Source of the DNA: Paracoccaceae bacterium
GTDB taxonomy: Bacteria > Pseudomonadota > Alphaproteobacteria > Rhodobacterales > Rhodobacteraceae
NCBI GenBank assembly: GCA_030148005.1
Contig: JASBUI010000004.1
Span: 124,001 to 188,000 of the forward strand
Reading direction: 5' to 3'
DNA length: 64,000 nucleotides
Positions 9,523 through 17,421 of this stretch are shown here, piece by piece. The first letter of the stretch is position 1, and every line of letters starts with the position of its first letter. The translations under genes and the position numbers were made by a program. The notes under the pieces are model-generated. The model was given only the letters and a program-made list of their open reading frames with translations, did no database searches and was not told the DNA's origin.

Positions 9523-9582
9523 AACCTGCGCTTTCGGTGTCCTGTTCAATTGTGATGCTATGCGGCCTGCGCCCGTGGTTCC

Positions 9583-9596
9583 TTGACCCAGATCAA
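9583..9596 (-). promoter_or_regulatory. FNR/FnrL box upstream of ccoGHIS
   Basis: On the minus strand the sequence is TTGATCTGGGTCAA, matching the FNR consensus TTGAT-N4-ATCAA at 9 of 10 fixed bases. Its centre is about 67 bp from the ccoG start. If it sits at -41.5, as in class II FNR promoters, transcription would start near 9548 with a leader of about 26 nt. fnrL itself lies 4 kb away. Confidence 0.8.
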
Positions 9597-9665
9597 TTGC
9601 CCGCAAATGCGCCGGGGCAGCCGTGCGGAGCGGTATCGGGGTCGGGGCCGGCTGCAAATCTGGCG

Positions 9666-9710
9666 AGGGTGCCGGAATTCATGTCTGAACAGGACAAATT
9701 CCGGCACCCT
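9666..9710. terminator. 14-bp perfect inverted repeat between ccoP and ccoG
   Basis: AGGGTGCCGGAATT (9666-9679) pairs perfectly with 9697-9710, and the 17-nt loop contains a further TGTC/GACA pairing. It lies about 54 bp past the ccoP stop and upstream of the ccoG FNR box, so it could end ccoNOQP transcription before ccoGHIS. It has no clear U-run on the minus strand, so an intrinsic terminator is only one reading; an RNA-stabilising hairpin is another. Confidence 0.5.
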
Positions 9711-9763
9711 TCCTTTCCCGCGCATGATGGTGCCGCGGGAAAAACTTAAGCCTTAGGGCGCGA

Positions 9764-10624
9764 TCATTGCCCGCCGCCCAACTGGTGGACATAGACCGCC
9801 AACTGACGGATCTGCAGCGGCGTCAGTTTCTGCGACCATGCAGGCATGATCCCGAAATGGGGTTTGGCGATACTGGTTGTCAGCGCCTCGCGATCGCCGC
9901 CATAAAGCCAGATGACATCCGTCAGGTTCGGCGCGCCCTGACCTTGGTCACCTTTGCCGCCATCACCGTGACAGCCGCTGCAATTGTCGGCATAAACCGT
10001 CTTTCCGGCCGCTTCGGCGGCTGCGTCAAATTCTTGCCCGGAAATGGCGAGGACATGCTCAGCGACCTGACCGATTTCTTCGGCCGAAAGGATCTCGGCA
10101 AAGGCGGGCATTTGTGAATAGCGGGTGTCTGGGTCTTCTTCCCAGCGAACACCATGGGCAAGTGTTGCCTGGATATCCGCAAGCGTGCCGCCCCAAAGCC
10201 AGTCGTCATCCAAAAGGTTCGGATAGCCGGGGCCGCCTGCCGCGCCAGCGCCGTGGCATTGGCTGCAATAGGTGCGATAAAGCGCGCCGCCGCCCGCTGT
10301 GGCATAGCGCTGAAGCTCTGGATCGTTGGAGATCGACGCAAGAGGCGCCGAAACCAGGCGCTGGTCGATGGCAGCGTTCGCCGCGTTGACCGCGTTGATG
10401 TCGGCGCGCACTTCGGCGCGGGATGAATAGCCCAGAACACCGGGTGTTGCGCCGGTGATCAGCGGCCATGCGGGGTACATGATGGTATAACCGATGCCCC
10501 AGATGATGGTCAGATAGAAGGTCCAAAGCCACCAGCGTGGAAGCGGGTTGTTCAGCTCTTCAATCCCGTCCCAGACATGCCCTGTCGTGCCGGGATCATT
10601 GGTTTCTTCGCTTTTGCGCTTCAT
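9764..10624 (-). CDS. ccoP: cbb3 cytochrome c oxidase subunit III, diheme CcoP
   Basis: CcoP carries electrons from soluble or membrane cytochrome c into the cbb3 oxidase. The 286-residue product begins MKRKSEETNDPGTTGHVWDG, the usual CcoP start, and has one transmembrane helix (WWLWTFYLTIIWGIGYTIM, about 31-50). Two class I cytochrome c domains carry the heme motifs CSQCH and CSGCH. The start ATG (10622-10624) shares one base with the ccoQ stop. An in-frame ATG 33 bp upstream lies inside ccoQ and is less likely. Last gene of ccoNOQP. Confidence 0.96.
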   Translation of the reverse strand: MKRKSEETNDPGTTGHVWDGIEELNNPLPRWWLWTFYLTIIWGIGYTIMYPAWPLITGATPGVLGYSSRAEVRADINAVNAANAAIDQRLVSAPLASISNDPELQRYATAGGGALYRTYCSQCHGAGAAGGPGYPNLLDDDWLWGGTLADIQATLAHGVRWEEDPDTRYSQMPAFAEILSAEEIGQVAEHVLAISGQEFDAAAEAAGKTVYADNCSGCHGDGGKGDQGQGAPNLTDVIWLYGGDREALTTSIAKPHFGIMPAWSQKLTPLQIRQLAVYVHQLGGGQ

Positions 10625-10821
10625 CAGTTCCTCCTGTCGCTGTGGTCGTCGCCGCAAGGCAGCGGCCGGTCGTCGTTGCGCAGGGGGATCATTGCAATGT
10701 CTTCGTGGGTTTTCCGGCTTCCGGGGCGAAAGGCAAAGACGATGACCCCAAGGAACACAAGCAGCAGGGAAAGCAGGCCCCAGCTATCGGCCATCTGTCG
10801 CAGCAGCGAATAAAGATCCAT
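10624..10821 (-). CDS. ccoQ: cbb3 oxidase small subunit CcoQ
   Basis: A 65-residue single-span protein (LLSLLLVFLGVIVFAF, about 17-32) with a hydrophilic tail, in the standard position between ccoO and ccoP. CcoQ stabilises the cbb3 complex; in Rhodobacter it has also been linked to redox signalling. The stop codon overlaps the ccoP start by one base, and 13 bp separate it from ccoO. The composition and length fit the FixQ family; the sequence alone is too short for more. Confidence 0.9.
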   Translation of the reverse strand: MDLYSLLRQMADSWGLLSLLLVFLGVIVFAFRPGSRKTHEDIAMIPLRNDDRPLPCGDDHSDRRN

Positions 10822-10834
10822 CTGATTGCCTCCT

Positions 10835-11560
10835 CTACCGGCTTTGATCAGGTTCGAATGTCGTGAAATCCACCATCGTGCCCAGCACCTGCAGATAGGC
10901 GATCATGGCATCCAGCTCTGACACGCCTTCCGCGCTGTCAAAGTTGCGGGCCTGGGCGCCCGGATAGCGTTCAAGCAGCGCCTCGGTGTCGGCATCGGCG
11001 CTGGCCTGCGCCTTGAAGTCGGCCATCGCCTGATTGATCATCTCTTCGGTGTAGGGAACGCCAACCGCCCGGTTGGCCAGCAAAAGAGCACGCGCCCCTT
11101 CGCCGTCCAGTTGCGTTGTCGCTAGGTGCTTGTAGGGCGGCATGATGCTTTCAGGCACCAGATCCTGCGGGCGGGCCATATGCTCGACATGCCATTGATC
11201 GGAATAGCGCCCCCCGACGCGGGCAAGGTCCGGCCCGGTCCGCTTTGAACCCCATTGAAACGGGTGGTCATACATCGATTCTGCGGCCAGCGAGTAGTGG
11301 CCGTAGCGTTCGACCTCGTCGCGCAAGGGGCGGATCATCTGGCTGTGGCAGGTATAGCACCCCTCGCGGATATAGATATTGCGACCCGTCAGTTCCAACG
11401 GGGAATAGGGGCGCACGCCGCGGACCTTTTCGATCGTGTTCTCGATGTAGAAAAGCGGCGCGATCTCTACGATGCCGCCGATCGTGACCACCAGAAAGGA
11501 AAGCACCATCAGCAGTGTTGCGTTCTTTTCGATCGCCTTGTGTTTGTCCAGAATTGCCAT
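10835..11560 (-). CDS. ccoO: cbb3 cytochrome c oxidase subunit II, monoheme CcoO
   Basis: The 241-residue CcoO is a membrane-anchored cytochrome c that passes electrons from CcoP to the CcoN heme b. It has one N-terminal membrane helix ([20 protein letters not shown]) and a single heme motif CYTCH in the context [15 protein letters not shown] near residue 70. The axial methionine probably lies in [10 protein letters not shown] (near 140). It begins 12 bp after ccoN, which implies cotranscription. Confidence 0.97.
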   Translation of the reverse strand: MAILDKHKAIEKNATLLMVLSFLVVTIGGIVEIAPLFYIENTIEKVRGVRPYSPLELTGRNIYIREGCYTCHSQMIRPLRDEVERYGHYSLAAESMYDHPFQWGSKRTGPDLARVGGRYSDQWHVEHMARPQDLVPESIMPPYKHLATTQLDGEGARALLLANRAVGVPYTEEMINQAMADFKAQASADADTEALLERYPGAQARNFDSAEGVSELDAMIAYLQVLGTMVDFTTFEPDQSR

Positions 11561-11572
11561 GGAACGCTTTCC

Positions 11573-13174
11573 TTATTCTGCAGGAACGGTTGCGGAAGAG
11601 ACGCGGGGCGCGGCGCCCACGGCTGTCTTCCACAGGTTGACGCACATGATGATCGCCCCGGCCAGATACAGGACCCCGCCCAATCCACGCACCACGTACA
11701 TCGGGAACTTTGCGCTGACGGTGTCGGCGAAAGAGTTCACAAGGAAACCCTGGGCATCTACCTCGCGCCACATCAGGCCTTCCATGATGCCGGTCACCCA
11801 CATCGAGGCGGCGTAAAGAACGATGCCGATCGTGGCGAGCCAGAAGTGCCAGTTCACCATGCTCAGGCTGTAAAGGCGCTCTTTGTTCCACAGGCGCGGC
11901 ACAAGGAAGTAAAGCGCGCCAAAGGTGATCATGCCGTTCCAACCCAAGGCGCCGGAATGAACGTGGCCAATGGTCCAGTCGGTGTAGTGCGACAGGCTGT
12001 TGACCGCGCGGATAGACATCATCGGACCTTCAAAGGTCGCCATACCGTAAAAGCCGATCGAGACAACCATCATCCGCAGGACCGGATCGGTTCGAAGCTT
12101 GTCCCAAGCGCCGGACAGCGTCATCAGACCGTTGATCATACCGCCCCAGCTTGGCATCCAGAGGATGACGGAAAAGACCATGCCAAGCGTCTGCGCCCAA
12201 TCGGGAAGGGCGGTGTAGTGAAGGTGGTGCGGTCCGGCCCAGATATAAAGGAATATCAGCGCCCAGAAGTGGATGATCGAAAGCTTGTAGGAATAGATCG
12301 GGCGCTCGGCCTGCTTGGGCACGAAATAGTACATCATCCCCAGAAAACCCGCCGTCAGGAAAAAGCCGACCGCGTTGTGGCCGTACCACCACTGGGTCAG
12401 CGCGTCCTGAACGCCGGCGAAAACCTGTACTGATTTGGAACCCCAGATGCTGACCGGGACCGACAGGTTGTTCACGACATGCAGCATCGCGACCGTGACG
12501 ATAAAGGCCAGATAGAACCAGTTGGCCACGTAGATATGCGGCTCTTGCCGCTTGATGATCGTTCCAAGAAAGACCGCAAGATAGGCCAGCCAGACGATGG
12601 TCAGCCAGATGTCGACGTGCCATTCCGGTTCGGCGTATTCCTTGCCCTGCGTGGCGCCCAGTACATAGCCAAGCGCGGCCAGGACGATGAAAAGCTGATA
12701 TCCCCAAAAGACGAACCAGGCCAGGTTGCCGCCCCAAAGGCGCGCCGCGCTTGTGCGCTGTACGACGTAGAACGAGGTTGCGATCAGGGCGTTGCCGCCA
12801 AAGGCAAAGATCACGGCGGATGTATGCAGCGGGCGCAGACGGCCAAAGGTTGTGAAGGGCAGATCAAGGTTAAGCGCGGGAAAGGCCAGTTGAAAAGCGA
12901 TGTAGGTTCCGGCAAGAAACCCCACCATCCCCCAGAAGGCCGTCGCGATGACACCCGCCCGCACAACGCCGTCCATATAGCTGCGCGGGGCGGGATGCGC
13001 GGGGTCTGCTGGCACTGGCTCAATTCGCCTTAGGTACCAGATGAACATAAACGCCGATGTTGCCAGAACGACGATGCCCTGAACCTGAAAGGCCAGGTCC
13101 TGGGCAAAGTTGATCGCCATGGAAGAGAACAGAGCGACAAGGCCTAGAAGGCTTAGCAGAATGACATCGACCAT
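11573..13174 (-). CDS. ccoN: cbb3 cytochrome c oxidase catalytic subunit I CcoN
   Basis: CcoN holds heme b, heme b3 and CuB and reduces oxygen at low concentrations. The 533-residue protein is a polytopic C-family heme-copper oxidase subunit, with motifs such as [18 protein letters not shown] and the paired histidines of [13 protein letters not shown]. The frame is open to 13243, but I choose the ATG at 13174 ([16 protein letters not shown]): it opens directly into the first helix. If the FNR box at 13262-13275 sits at -41.5, transcription starts near 13227, which would leave the 13243 start outside the message. Confidence 0.97.
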   Translation of the reverse strand: MVDVILLSLLGLVALFSSMAINFAQDLAFQVQGIVVLATSAFMFIWYLRRIEPVPADPAHPAPRSYMDGVVRAGVIATAFWGMVGFLAGTYIAFQLAFPALNLDLPFTTFGRLRPLHTSAVIFAFGGNALIATSFYVVQRTSAARLWGGNLAWFVFWGYQLFIVLAALGYVLGATQGKEYAEPEWHVDIWLTIVWLAYLAVFLGTIIKRQEPHIYVANWFYLAFIVTVAMLHVVNNLSVPVSIWGSKSVQVFAGVQDALTQWWYGHNAVGFFLTAGFLGMMYYFVPKQAERPIYSYKLSIIHFWALIFLYIWAGPHHLHYTALPDWAQTLGMVFSVILWMPSWGGMINGLMTLSGAWDKLRTDPVLRMMVVSIGFYGMATFEGPMMSIRAVNSLSHYTDWTIGHVHSGALGWNGMITFGALYFLVPRLWNKERLYSLSMVNWHFWLATIGIVLYAASMWVTGIMEGLMWREVDAQGFLVNSFADTVSAKFPMYVVRGLGGVLYLAGAIIMCVNLWKTAVGAAPRVSSATVPAE

Positions 13175-13261
13175 ATGGAATCTCTTGATTGGTGGTCGCC
13201 GGCACTGCGCGACGACGGTTCCTGTTCGGGACACAGAAACCATTCAAGAGAGGGGCCTGCA

Positions 13262-13275
13262 TTGATCTGGATCAA
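13262..13275 (-). promoter_or_regulatory. Perfect FNR/FnrL box upstream of ccoNOQP
   Basis: TTGATCTGGATCAA on the plus strand, an exact match to TTGAT-N4-ATCAA and symmetric, so it reads the same way on both strands. It is centred about 94 bp from the chosen ccoN start. Regulation of ccoNOQP by FnrL is established in Rhodobacter and Paracoccus. Confidence 0.9.
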
Positions 13276-13317
13276 GTTGCAGGTATTGGCGTTACCCGGT
13301 GGCCGGGGTGCGCGGTG

Positions 13318-14058
13318 TCAGGCGGCGTCTTCTCCGGCCTCGGCTGCAAGGCGTTCGAAATCGGGAAGTTCGATGATGCGCTTGGTCGCAAGGCGGATCA
13401 CGCCATCGTTCTTCAGCGCCGTGATCTGGCGCGAGGTGGTTTCGATCGTCAGGCCAAGGTAGTCGGCCAGCGCCTCACGCGAGATGATCATGTCAAAAGA
13501 CATGTCCGGGCCGGGCGCCGATTTGCGCAGCACCGCATCGCGGCGCGCCAGTATCGTCAGAAAGCTTGCAATCTTTTCGCGGGCGCTTTTGCGGCCCAAA
13601 AGCAGCATCCATTCGCGCGCGGCGTCCAGCTCATCCAGCGTCATCTGCAAAAGCCGACGCTCAAGCGACGGCGTGTTTGCCAGAAGGTCCTCGAACGATT
13701 GCCGCTCGAACTGGCAAAGCGTCACTTCGGTGGCCGCAACCACATCGTAGGGCGTTGTCTCGCGCCCGGGGCGGCCAATGAAATCGGATGGGAACAACAG
13801 GCCGACCATCTGGCGGCGGCCGTCTTCCATCGTGCGCAGCAGCGTTGCACAGCCTTTGACGACAGTGCCAAGCCTTGCAACCGGATCACCGGCCCAGATG
13901 ATCGTCTCACCGGCGGTGAAGGTGCGATAGGTCTTCATCTGGTCGAGGATCGCCAGTTCATCGGCTTCGCATTGCGAACATACCGCACGATGGCGGATGG
14001 GGCAGTCACCGCAGCGGCCTGCGCGGGCGTCCTGAGAAAGAAGGCTAGGTATAGACAT
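13318..14058 (-). CDS. fnrL: Anaerobic regulator FnrL (Crp/Fnr family, [4Fe-4S] sensor)
   Basis: FnrL senses oxygen through a labile iron-sulfur cluster and, when anaerobic, binds TTGAT-N4-ATCAA. The 246-residue protein has N-terminal cysteines C16, C19, C27 and C30 and an internal C115, enough to supply the four cluster ligands. A cyclic-nucleotide-type beta barrel follows, and a helix-turn-helix lies at about 193-215. Its recognition segment IETTSRQ keeps the Glu, Ser and Arg that contact TTGAT in FNR. Two strong FNR boxes lie within 5 kb. The gene is 60 bp downstream of mcl1 and on the same strand as cco. Confidence 0.95.
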   Translation of the reverse strand: MSIPSLLSQDARAGRCGDCPIRHRAVCSQCEADELAILDQMKTYRTFTAGETIIWAGDPVARLGTVVKGCATLLRTMEDGRRQMVGLLFPSDFIGRPGRETTPYDVVAATEVTLCQFERQSFEDLLANTPSLERRLLQMTLDELDAAREWMLLLGRKSAREKIASFLTILARRDAVLRKSAPGPDMSFDMIISREALADYLGLTIETTSRQITALKNDGVIRLATKRIIELPDFERLAAEAGEDAA

Positions 14059-14070
14059 GATTGATCCTGT

Positions 14071-14117
14071 TCACTCTCAATCTCAGGCAATTGGCCCATC
14101 AGATCAAGTGAGAGTGA
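14071..14117. repeat. 9-bp inverted repeat between mcl1 and fnrL
   Basis: TCACTCTCA (14071-14079) is the exact inverse of TGAGAGTGA (14109-14117), separated by 29 nt. It starts immediately after the mcl1 stop codon and ends 12 bp before the fnrL start. It could be a weak terminator, an fnrL operator or chance; no U-run is seen. Confidence 0.4.
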
Positions 14118-15077
14118 TCATTGGTCGCGGATCATCTGGGACTGGCGGACAATCACCTCGGCCTGTTTGATCGATGCGATATCGACAAGCCGGCCTTTGT
14201 AAACGGTCGCACCGGCGCCTTCGGCCTTGGCTTTCTCCATTGCTGCCAGGATCTCTTGCGCCTCCGCGACAGCCTCATCCGAAGGGGTGAAAACCTCATT
14301 CGCCAGCGCGATCTGTTTTGGGTGGATGGCCCATTTGCCGACCATGCCAAGCGTCGCTGACCGGCGGGCCTGCGCGCGAAAGCCTTCGTCGTCCGAAAAG
14401 TCGCCAAAGGGACCGTCAACAGGCAGAACGCCGTGCGTCCGGCAGGCGGCAACGATTGCCGTCTGGGCCCAGTGCCATGGATCGGACCAGTGTTTCTGGC
14501 CGTCCCGCGCCATGTAATAGTTTTCCTGCGTGCCGCCGATGCCGGTGGTCTGCATGCCCATTGATGCGGCAAAGTCCGCCGCGCCCAGCGACATGGCGGC
14601 AAGCCGGGGTGAGGCGGCGGCGATTTCTTCGACATGCGAAATGCCTGCCGCGGATTCGATGATGACCTCAAAGGAAATCGGGCGGGTTCGACCCTTGTCC
14701 GCCTCGACGGCGGTGACAAGCGCGTCAACCGCGTAGATGTCGGCGGCGCATCCCACCTTTGGGATCATGATCTGGTCCAGACGGTCGCTGGCCTGTTCCA
14801 GAAGGTCGATGACATCGCGGTGCCAATAGGGCGTATCCAGTCCGTTGATGCGCACCGAAAGGGTTTTCTTGCCCCAGTCGATGTCGCCTATGGCCTGAAT
14901 GATGTTCTTGCGCGCCTCTGGCTTGTCGTCGGGCGCCACCGAATCCTCAAGATCAAGGTTGATTACATCCGCCGCGCTGGTTGCCATCTTCTCAAAAATA
15001 GCCGGGCGTGAGCCGGGACCGAACAGCTGGCACCGGTTGGGACGGGCGGGCGGTGCGGGCTGAAGGCGGAAGCTCAT
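14118..15077 (-). CDS. mcl1: L-malyl-CoA/beta-methylmalyl-CoA lyase
   Basis: Mcl1 cleaves beta-methylmalyl-CoA to glyoxylate and propionyl-CoA and reversibly cleaves malyl-CoA. These are steps of the ethylmalonyl-CoA pathway, which replaces the glyoxylate cycle in many Rhodobacterales. The 319-residue protein has the HpcH/HpaI (CitE) barrel with NLDLEDSVAP (metal and CoA site), MIPKVG, FEVIIESAAG (catalytic Glu) and MSLGAADFAASMG. It closely resembles Rhodobacter Mcl1 as I recall it. The start ATG at 15077 gives MSFRLQPAPPARPN; an ATG 15 bp upstream is also in frame. Divergent from dgcN across a 299-bp gap with palindromes. Confidence 0.93.
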   Translation of the reverse strand: MSFRLQPAPPARPNRCQLFGPGSRPAIFEKMATSAADVINLDLEDSVAPDDKPEARKNIIQAIGDIDWGKKTLSVRINGLDTPYWHRDVIDLLEQASDRLDQIMIPKVGCAADIYAVDALVTAVEADKGRTRPISFEVIIESAAGISHVEEIAAASPRLAAMSLGAADFAASMGMQTTGIGGTQENYYMARDGQKHWSDPWHWAQTAIVAACRTHGVLPVDGPFGDFSDDEGFRAQARRSATLGMVGKWAIHPKQIALANEVFTPSDEAVAEAQEILAAMEKAKAEGAGATVYKGRLVDIASIKQAEVIVRQSQMIRDQ

Positions 15078-15128
15078 GACATATCCTAGCAATGATGTTT
15101 CGTTTCGGGTCGCGTTCGACTTAGATTA

Positions 15129-15179
15129 TTGCGCAAGAGGCCGCAAGAGAGTTTTCGCAGTTGCAGCATGATTGCTGCA
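15129..15179. promoter_or_regulatory. Palindrome cluster in the mcl1 promoter region
   Basis: In the gap between mcl1 (start 15077) and dgcN (start 15377) lie TTGCGCAA (15129-15136, a perfect 8-bp palindrome) and TGCAGCATGATTGCTGCA (15162-15179, 7-bp arms around 4 nt). A shorter CCTGTTGCAGG is near 15202. They sit about 50-100 bp upstream of mcl1, where an operator would be expected. The binding protein is not identified. Confidence 0.5.
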
Positions 15180-15252
15180 GTGCAGGCATCGCGCGTGATT
15201 CCTGTTGCAGGCGCCACTTAGTCGGGGATTTCTGCGGCCTTTCCAAGCATAG

Positions 15253-15269
15253 GTAGAAGATACTTCTAC
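15253..15269. promoter_or_regulatory. 17-nt palindrome upstream of dgcN
   Basis: GTAGAAGATACTTCTAC has perfect 7-bp arms around a 3-nt centre and lies 108 bp before the dgcN start. Its length and symmetry suit a dimeric regulator. No regulator gene adjoins the operon, so a D-glutamate-responsive factor encoded elsewhere is only a possibility. Apart from these palindromes I see no gene in 15078-15376. Confidence 0.55.
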
Positions 15270-15376
15270 AATTATCCGTCTAGGCGATGATTTCTTCGGA
15301 AATTGACAGGAAACACGGTGGAGTTTGCGAGGACATTTTTCCGAAGTTTCCTATTCTGGCGAGAACACACCGCTAA

Positions 15377-16396
15377 ATGAAAGTCGCTCCAGTGATCAAA
15401 ACACCCTATCTGCTTTTTCTCGGCGATGCGCCGGACCAATTGGCCGCAAAAGTGGCGCAAGGGATCAAGGACTGGCGCCCCGAGTTCGCTGTCGGCCAAC
15501 TGCGCCTGCCCGGATGCGGCGCCGATCTTGGGATCGCCGAAATGGATCTTGCAACGGCGTGGGATGCTGGCGCGCGAACATTGGTCATCGGGGTTGCCAA
15601 CCGGGGCGGTGTGATTTCGGCCGCGTGGAAAGTGGTTCTGAAAGAGGCGCTGGAGATGGGCTTTGACATCGCCAGCGGCCTTCACAACCTTCTGCGCGAT
15701 GAGGCGGATCTGGTCGAAGCGGCGCAAAAGGCCGGGCGCCAGTTGCACGACGTGCGCGTTCCGTCCGAAGAGTACCCGATTGCAAATGGTGTCAAACGGC
15801 GCGGCAAGCGGTGCCTTGCCGTTGGAACCGATTGTTCGGTGGGCAAGATGTACACGGCGCTGGCCATGGACGGCGAGATGCGCAAGCGGGGGCTGAAATC
15901 CAGCTTTCGCGCCACGGGCCAGACCGGCATTCTTGTCACCGGCGGCGGCGTTCCGCTGGATGCCGTGGTGGCCGATTTCATGGCGGGCGCGGTCGAACAT
16001 ATCTCGCCCGACAACGACGATGACCACTGGGACATGATCGAAGGGCAGGGCAGCCTTTTTCACGTGTCCTATTCGGGTGTCACCATGGCGCTTATTCACG
16101 GCGGCCAGCCCGATGCGCTGATCCTCAGCCATGAGCCGACGCGCAAACACATGCGCGGCTTGCCGGGCTACGCCTTGCCAACGCTTGAACAGCTTCGCGA
16201 TACCGCCCTGCCGCTTGCAAGGATCGCCAATCCCGATTGCAAGGTGGTCGGAATATCGGTCAACACCCAGCACATGTCGCAGGAAGAGGCGGACAGCTAT
16301 CTTGCGGCGCTCGAGGCGCGCATGGGGCTTCCGGCGGTCGATCCGTTCCGCAATGGCGCAGAGCGGCTGGTCGATGCCTTGGTAGAGATTTCCTGA
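15377..16396 (+). CDS. dgcN: DUF1611 protein, D-glutamate N-acetyltransferase DgcN
   Basis: The DUF1611 family member DgcN of marine bacteria acetylates D-glutamate to N-acetyl-D-glutamate, the first step of a D-glutamate catabolic route. This 339-residue protein has an N-terminal Rossmann-like half (LLFLGDAPDQLAAKVAQGI; VIGVANRGG) and a C-terminal P-loop half with VGTDCSVGKMYTALAM near 148-163. HISPDNDDDHWDMIEGQGSL follows in the family position. DUF1611 proteins were earlier listed only as nucleotide-binding. It is followed after 49 bp by dgcA, which supports the assignment. The start at 15377 (MKVAPVIKTPYLLFLG) is the only sensible one. Confidence 0.85.
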   Translation: MKVAPVIKTPYLLFLGDAPDQLAAKVAQGIKDWRPEFAVGQLRLPGCGADLGIAEMDLATAWDAGARTLVIGVANRGGVISAAWKVVLKEALEMGFDIASGLHNLLRDEADLVEAAQKAGRQLHDVRVPSEEYPIANGVKRRGKRCLAVGTDCSVGKMYTALAMDGEMRKRGLKSSFRATGQTGILVTGGGVPLDAVVADFMAGAVEHISPDNDDDHWDMIEGQGSLFHVSYSGVTMALIHGGQPDALILSHEPTRKHMRGLPGYALPTLEQLRDTALPLARIANPDCKVVGISVNTQHMSQEEADSYLAALEARMGLPAVDPFRNGAERLVDALVEIS

Positions 16397-16445
16397 AAGG
16401 CACTGTACTGGTCACACCAAAGTTGGAATTGAAAAGAGACGCCGG

Positions 16446-17411
16446 ATGAAAATCACTGTCACACCAGAAAGCTTTCAACTGGCAGAGGCCTTTACGATCT
16501 CGCGCGGATCGCGCACGCAGGCGGATGTTCTGACCGTTCGGATCACGGACGGCGGTGTCACCGGCTGGGGCGAATGTGTGCCTTATGCGCGCTACAACGA
16601 AACGCTTGAAAGTGTGACGGATCAGATCAATTCGCTTCCTCCGGCGCTTGATCGTGACATTCTGGCAAGCGCGCTTGCGCCGGGTGCGGCGCGCAACGCC
16701 GTCGATTGCGCGCTATGGGATCTTGAAGCGAAGAGCGCCGGAAAACGGGTTTGGCAACTGGCCGGGCTGGGCGCGCCGGGCCCTCAGTTGACCACCTATA
16801 CACTGTCGCTGGATACGCCCGAGAACATGCGCGCATCGGCGGCAAAGAACGCGCATCGGCCGCTTTTGAAGATCAAGCTGGGCACAGCCGATGACATGGC
16901 CCGCCTTGAAGCGGTACGCGAAGGGGCGCCCAAGGCGCGGATCATCGTTGATGCGAACGAAGGCTGGACGGCGGATGTCTATTCGGACCTTGCGCCGCAT
17001 CTTCTGCGCCTTGGTGTGGAACTGGTTGAGCAACCGCTGCCCGCAGGCAAAGATGACATGCTGGCCGAGATCGCGCGCCCGCTTCCCGTTTGCGCCGACG
17101 AATCCGCCCATGACCGAAGCTCACTGCCCGACCTGAAGGGCAAGTATGACGTCGTGAACATCAAGCTGGACAAGACCGGCGGGCTGACCGAGGCGCTGGC
17201 GCTGAAGTTTCAGGCGCTTGAGCAGGGCTTTGATGTGATGGTCGGCTGCATGGTCGGCTCTTCTCTGGCGATGGCGCCGGCGGTGATCGTGGCGCAGGGT
17301 GCGCTGGTGACAGACCTTGACGCTCCGCTACTTCTGTCTCAAGACCGCGCTACGCCGCTGAAATTTGATGACGCCGGGGTGCATCCGCCACAAGCGGAAC
17401 TCTGGGGATAG
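16446..17411 (+). CDS. dgcA: Enolase-superfamily epimerase, N-acetyl-D-glutamate racemase DgcA
   Basis: A 321-residue member of the muconate-lactonising/dipeptide-epimerase branch of the enolase superfamily. Visible active-site pieces are LLKIKLG (catalytic Lys), IIVDANEGWT (metal Asp), ELVEQPLP (metal Glu), VCADESAHD (metal Asp) and NIKLDKTGG (second catalytic Lys). In known dgcN-dgcA loci this enzyme racemises N-acetyl-D-glutamate to the L form, which then enters deacetylation. By sequence alone it could be an L-Ala-D/L-Glu epimerase acting on peptidoglycan peptides; the DUF1611 partner favours DgcA. It is followed after 10 bp by the transaminase. Confidence 0.83.
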   Translation: MKITVTPESFQLAEAFTISRGSRTQADVLTVRITDGGVTGWGECVPYARYNETLESVTDQINSLPPALDRDILASALAPGAARNAVDCALWDLEAKSAGKRVWQLAGLGAPGPQLTTYTLSLDTPENMRASAAKNAHRPLLKIKLGTADDMARLEAVREGAPKARIIVDANEGWTADVYSDLAPHLLRLGVELVEQPLPAGKDDMLAEIARPLPVCADESAHDRSSLPDLKGKYDVVNIKLDKTGGLTEALALKFQALEQGFDVMVGCMVGSSLAMAPAVIVAQGALVTDLDAPLLLSQDRATPLKFDDAGVHPPQAELWG

Positions 17412-17421
17412 GAGATACAAG

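Noticed and set aside
10835-10870. GGTTCGAAT near 10852 as a tRNA T-loop
   Set aside because: It lies inside ccoO (residues TFEPDQ), with no cloverleaf partners; no tRNA gene was found anywhere in the window.
14061-14074. FNR-like TTGATCCTGTTCAC in front of fnrL
   Set aside because: Matches only 8 of 10 fixed bases and lies in the ribosome-binding region rather than at a promoter; autoregulation is not supported.
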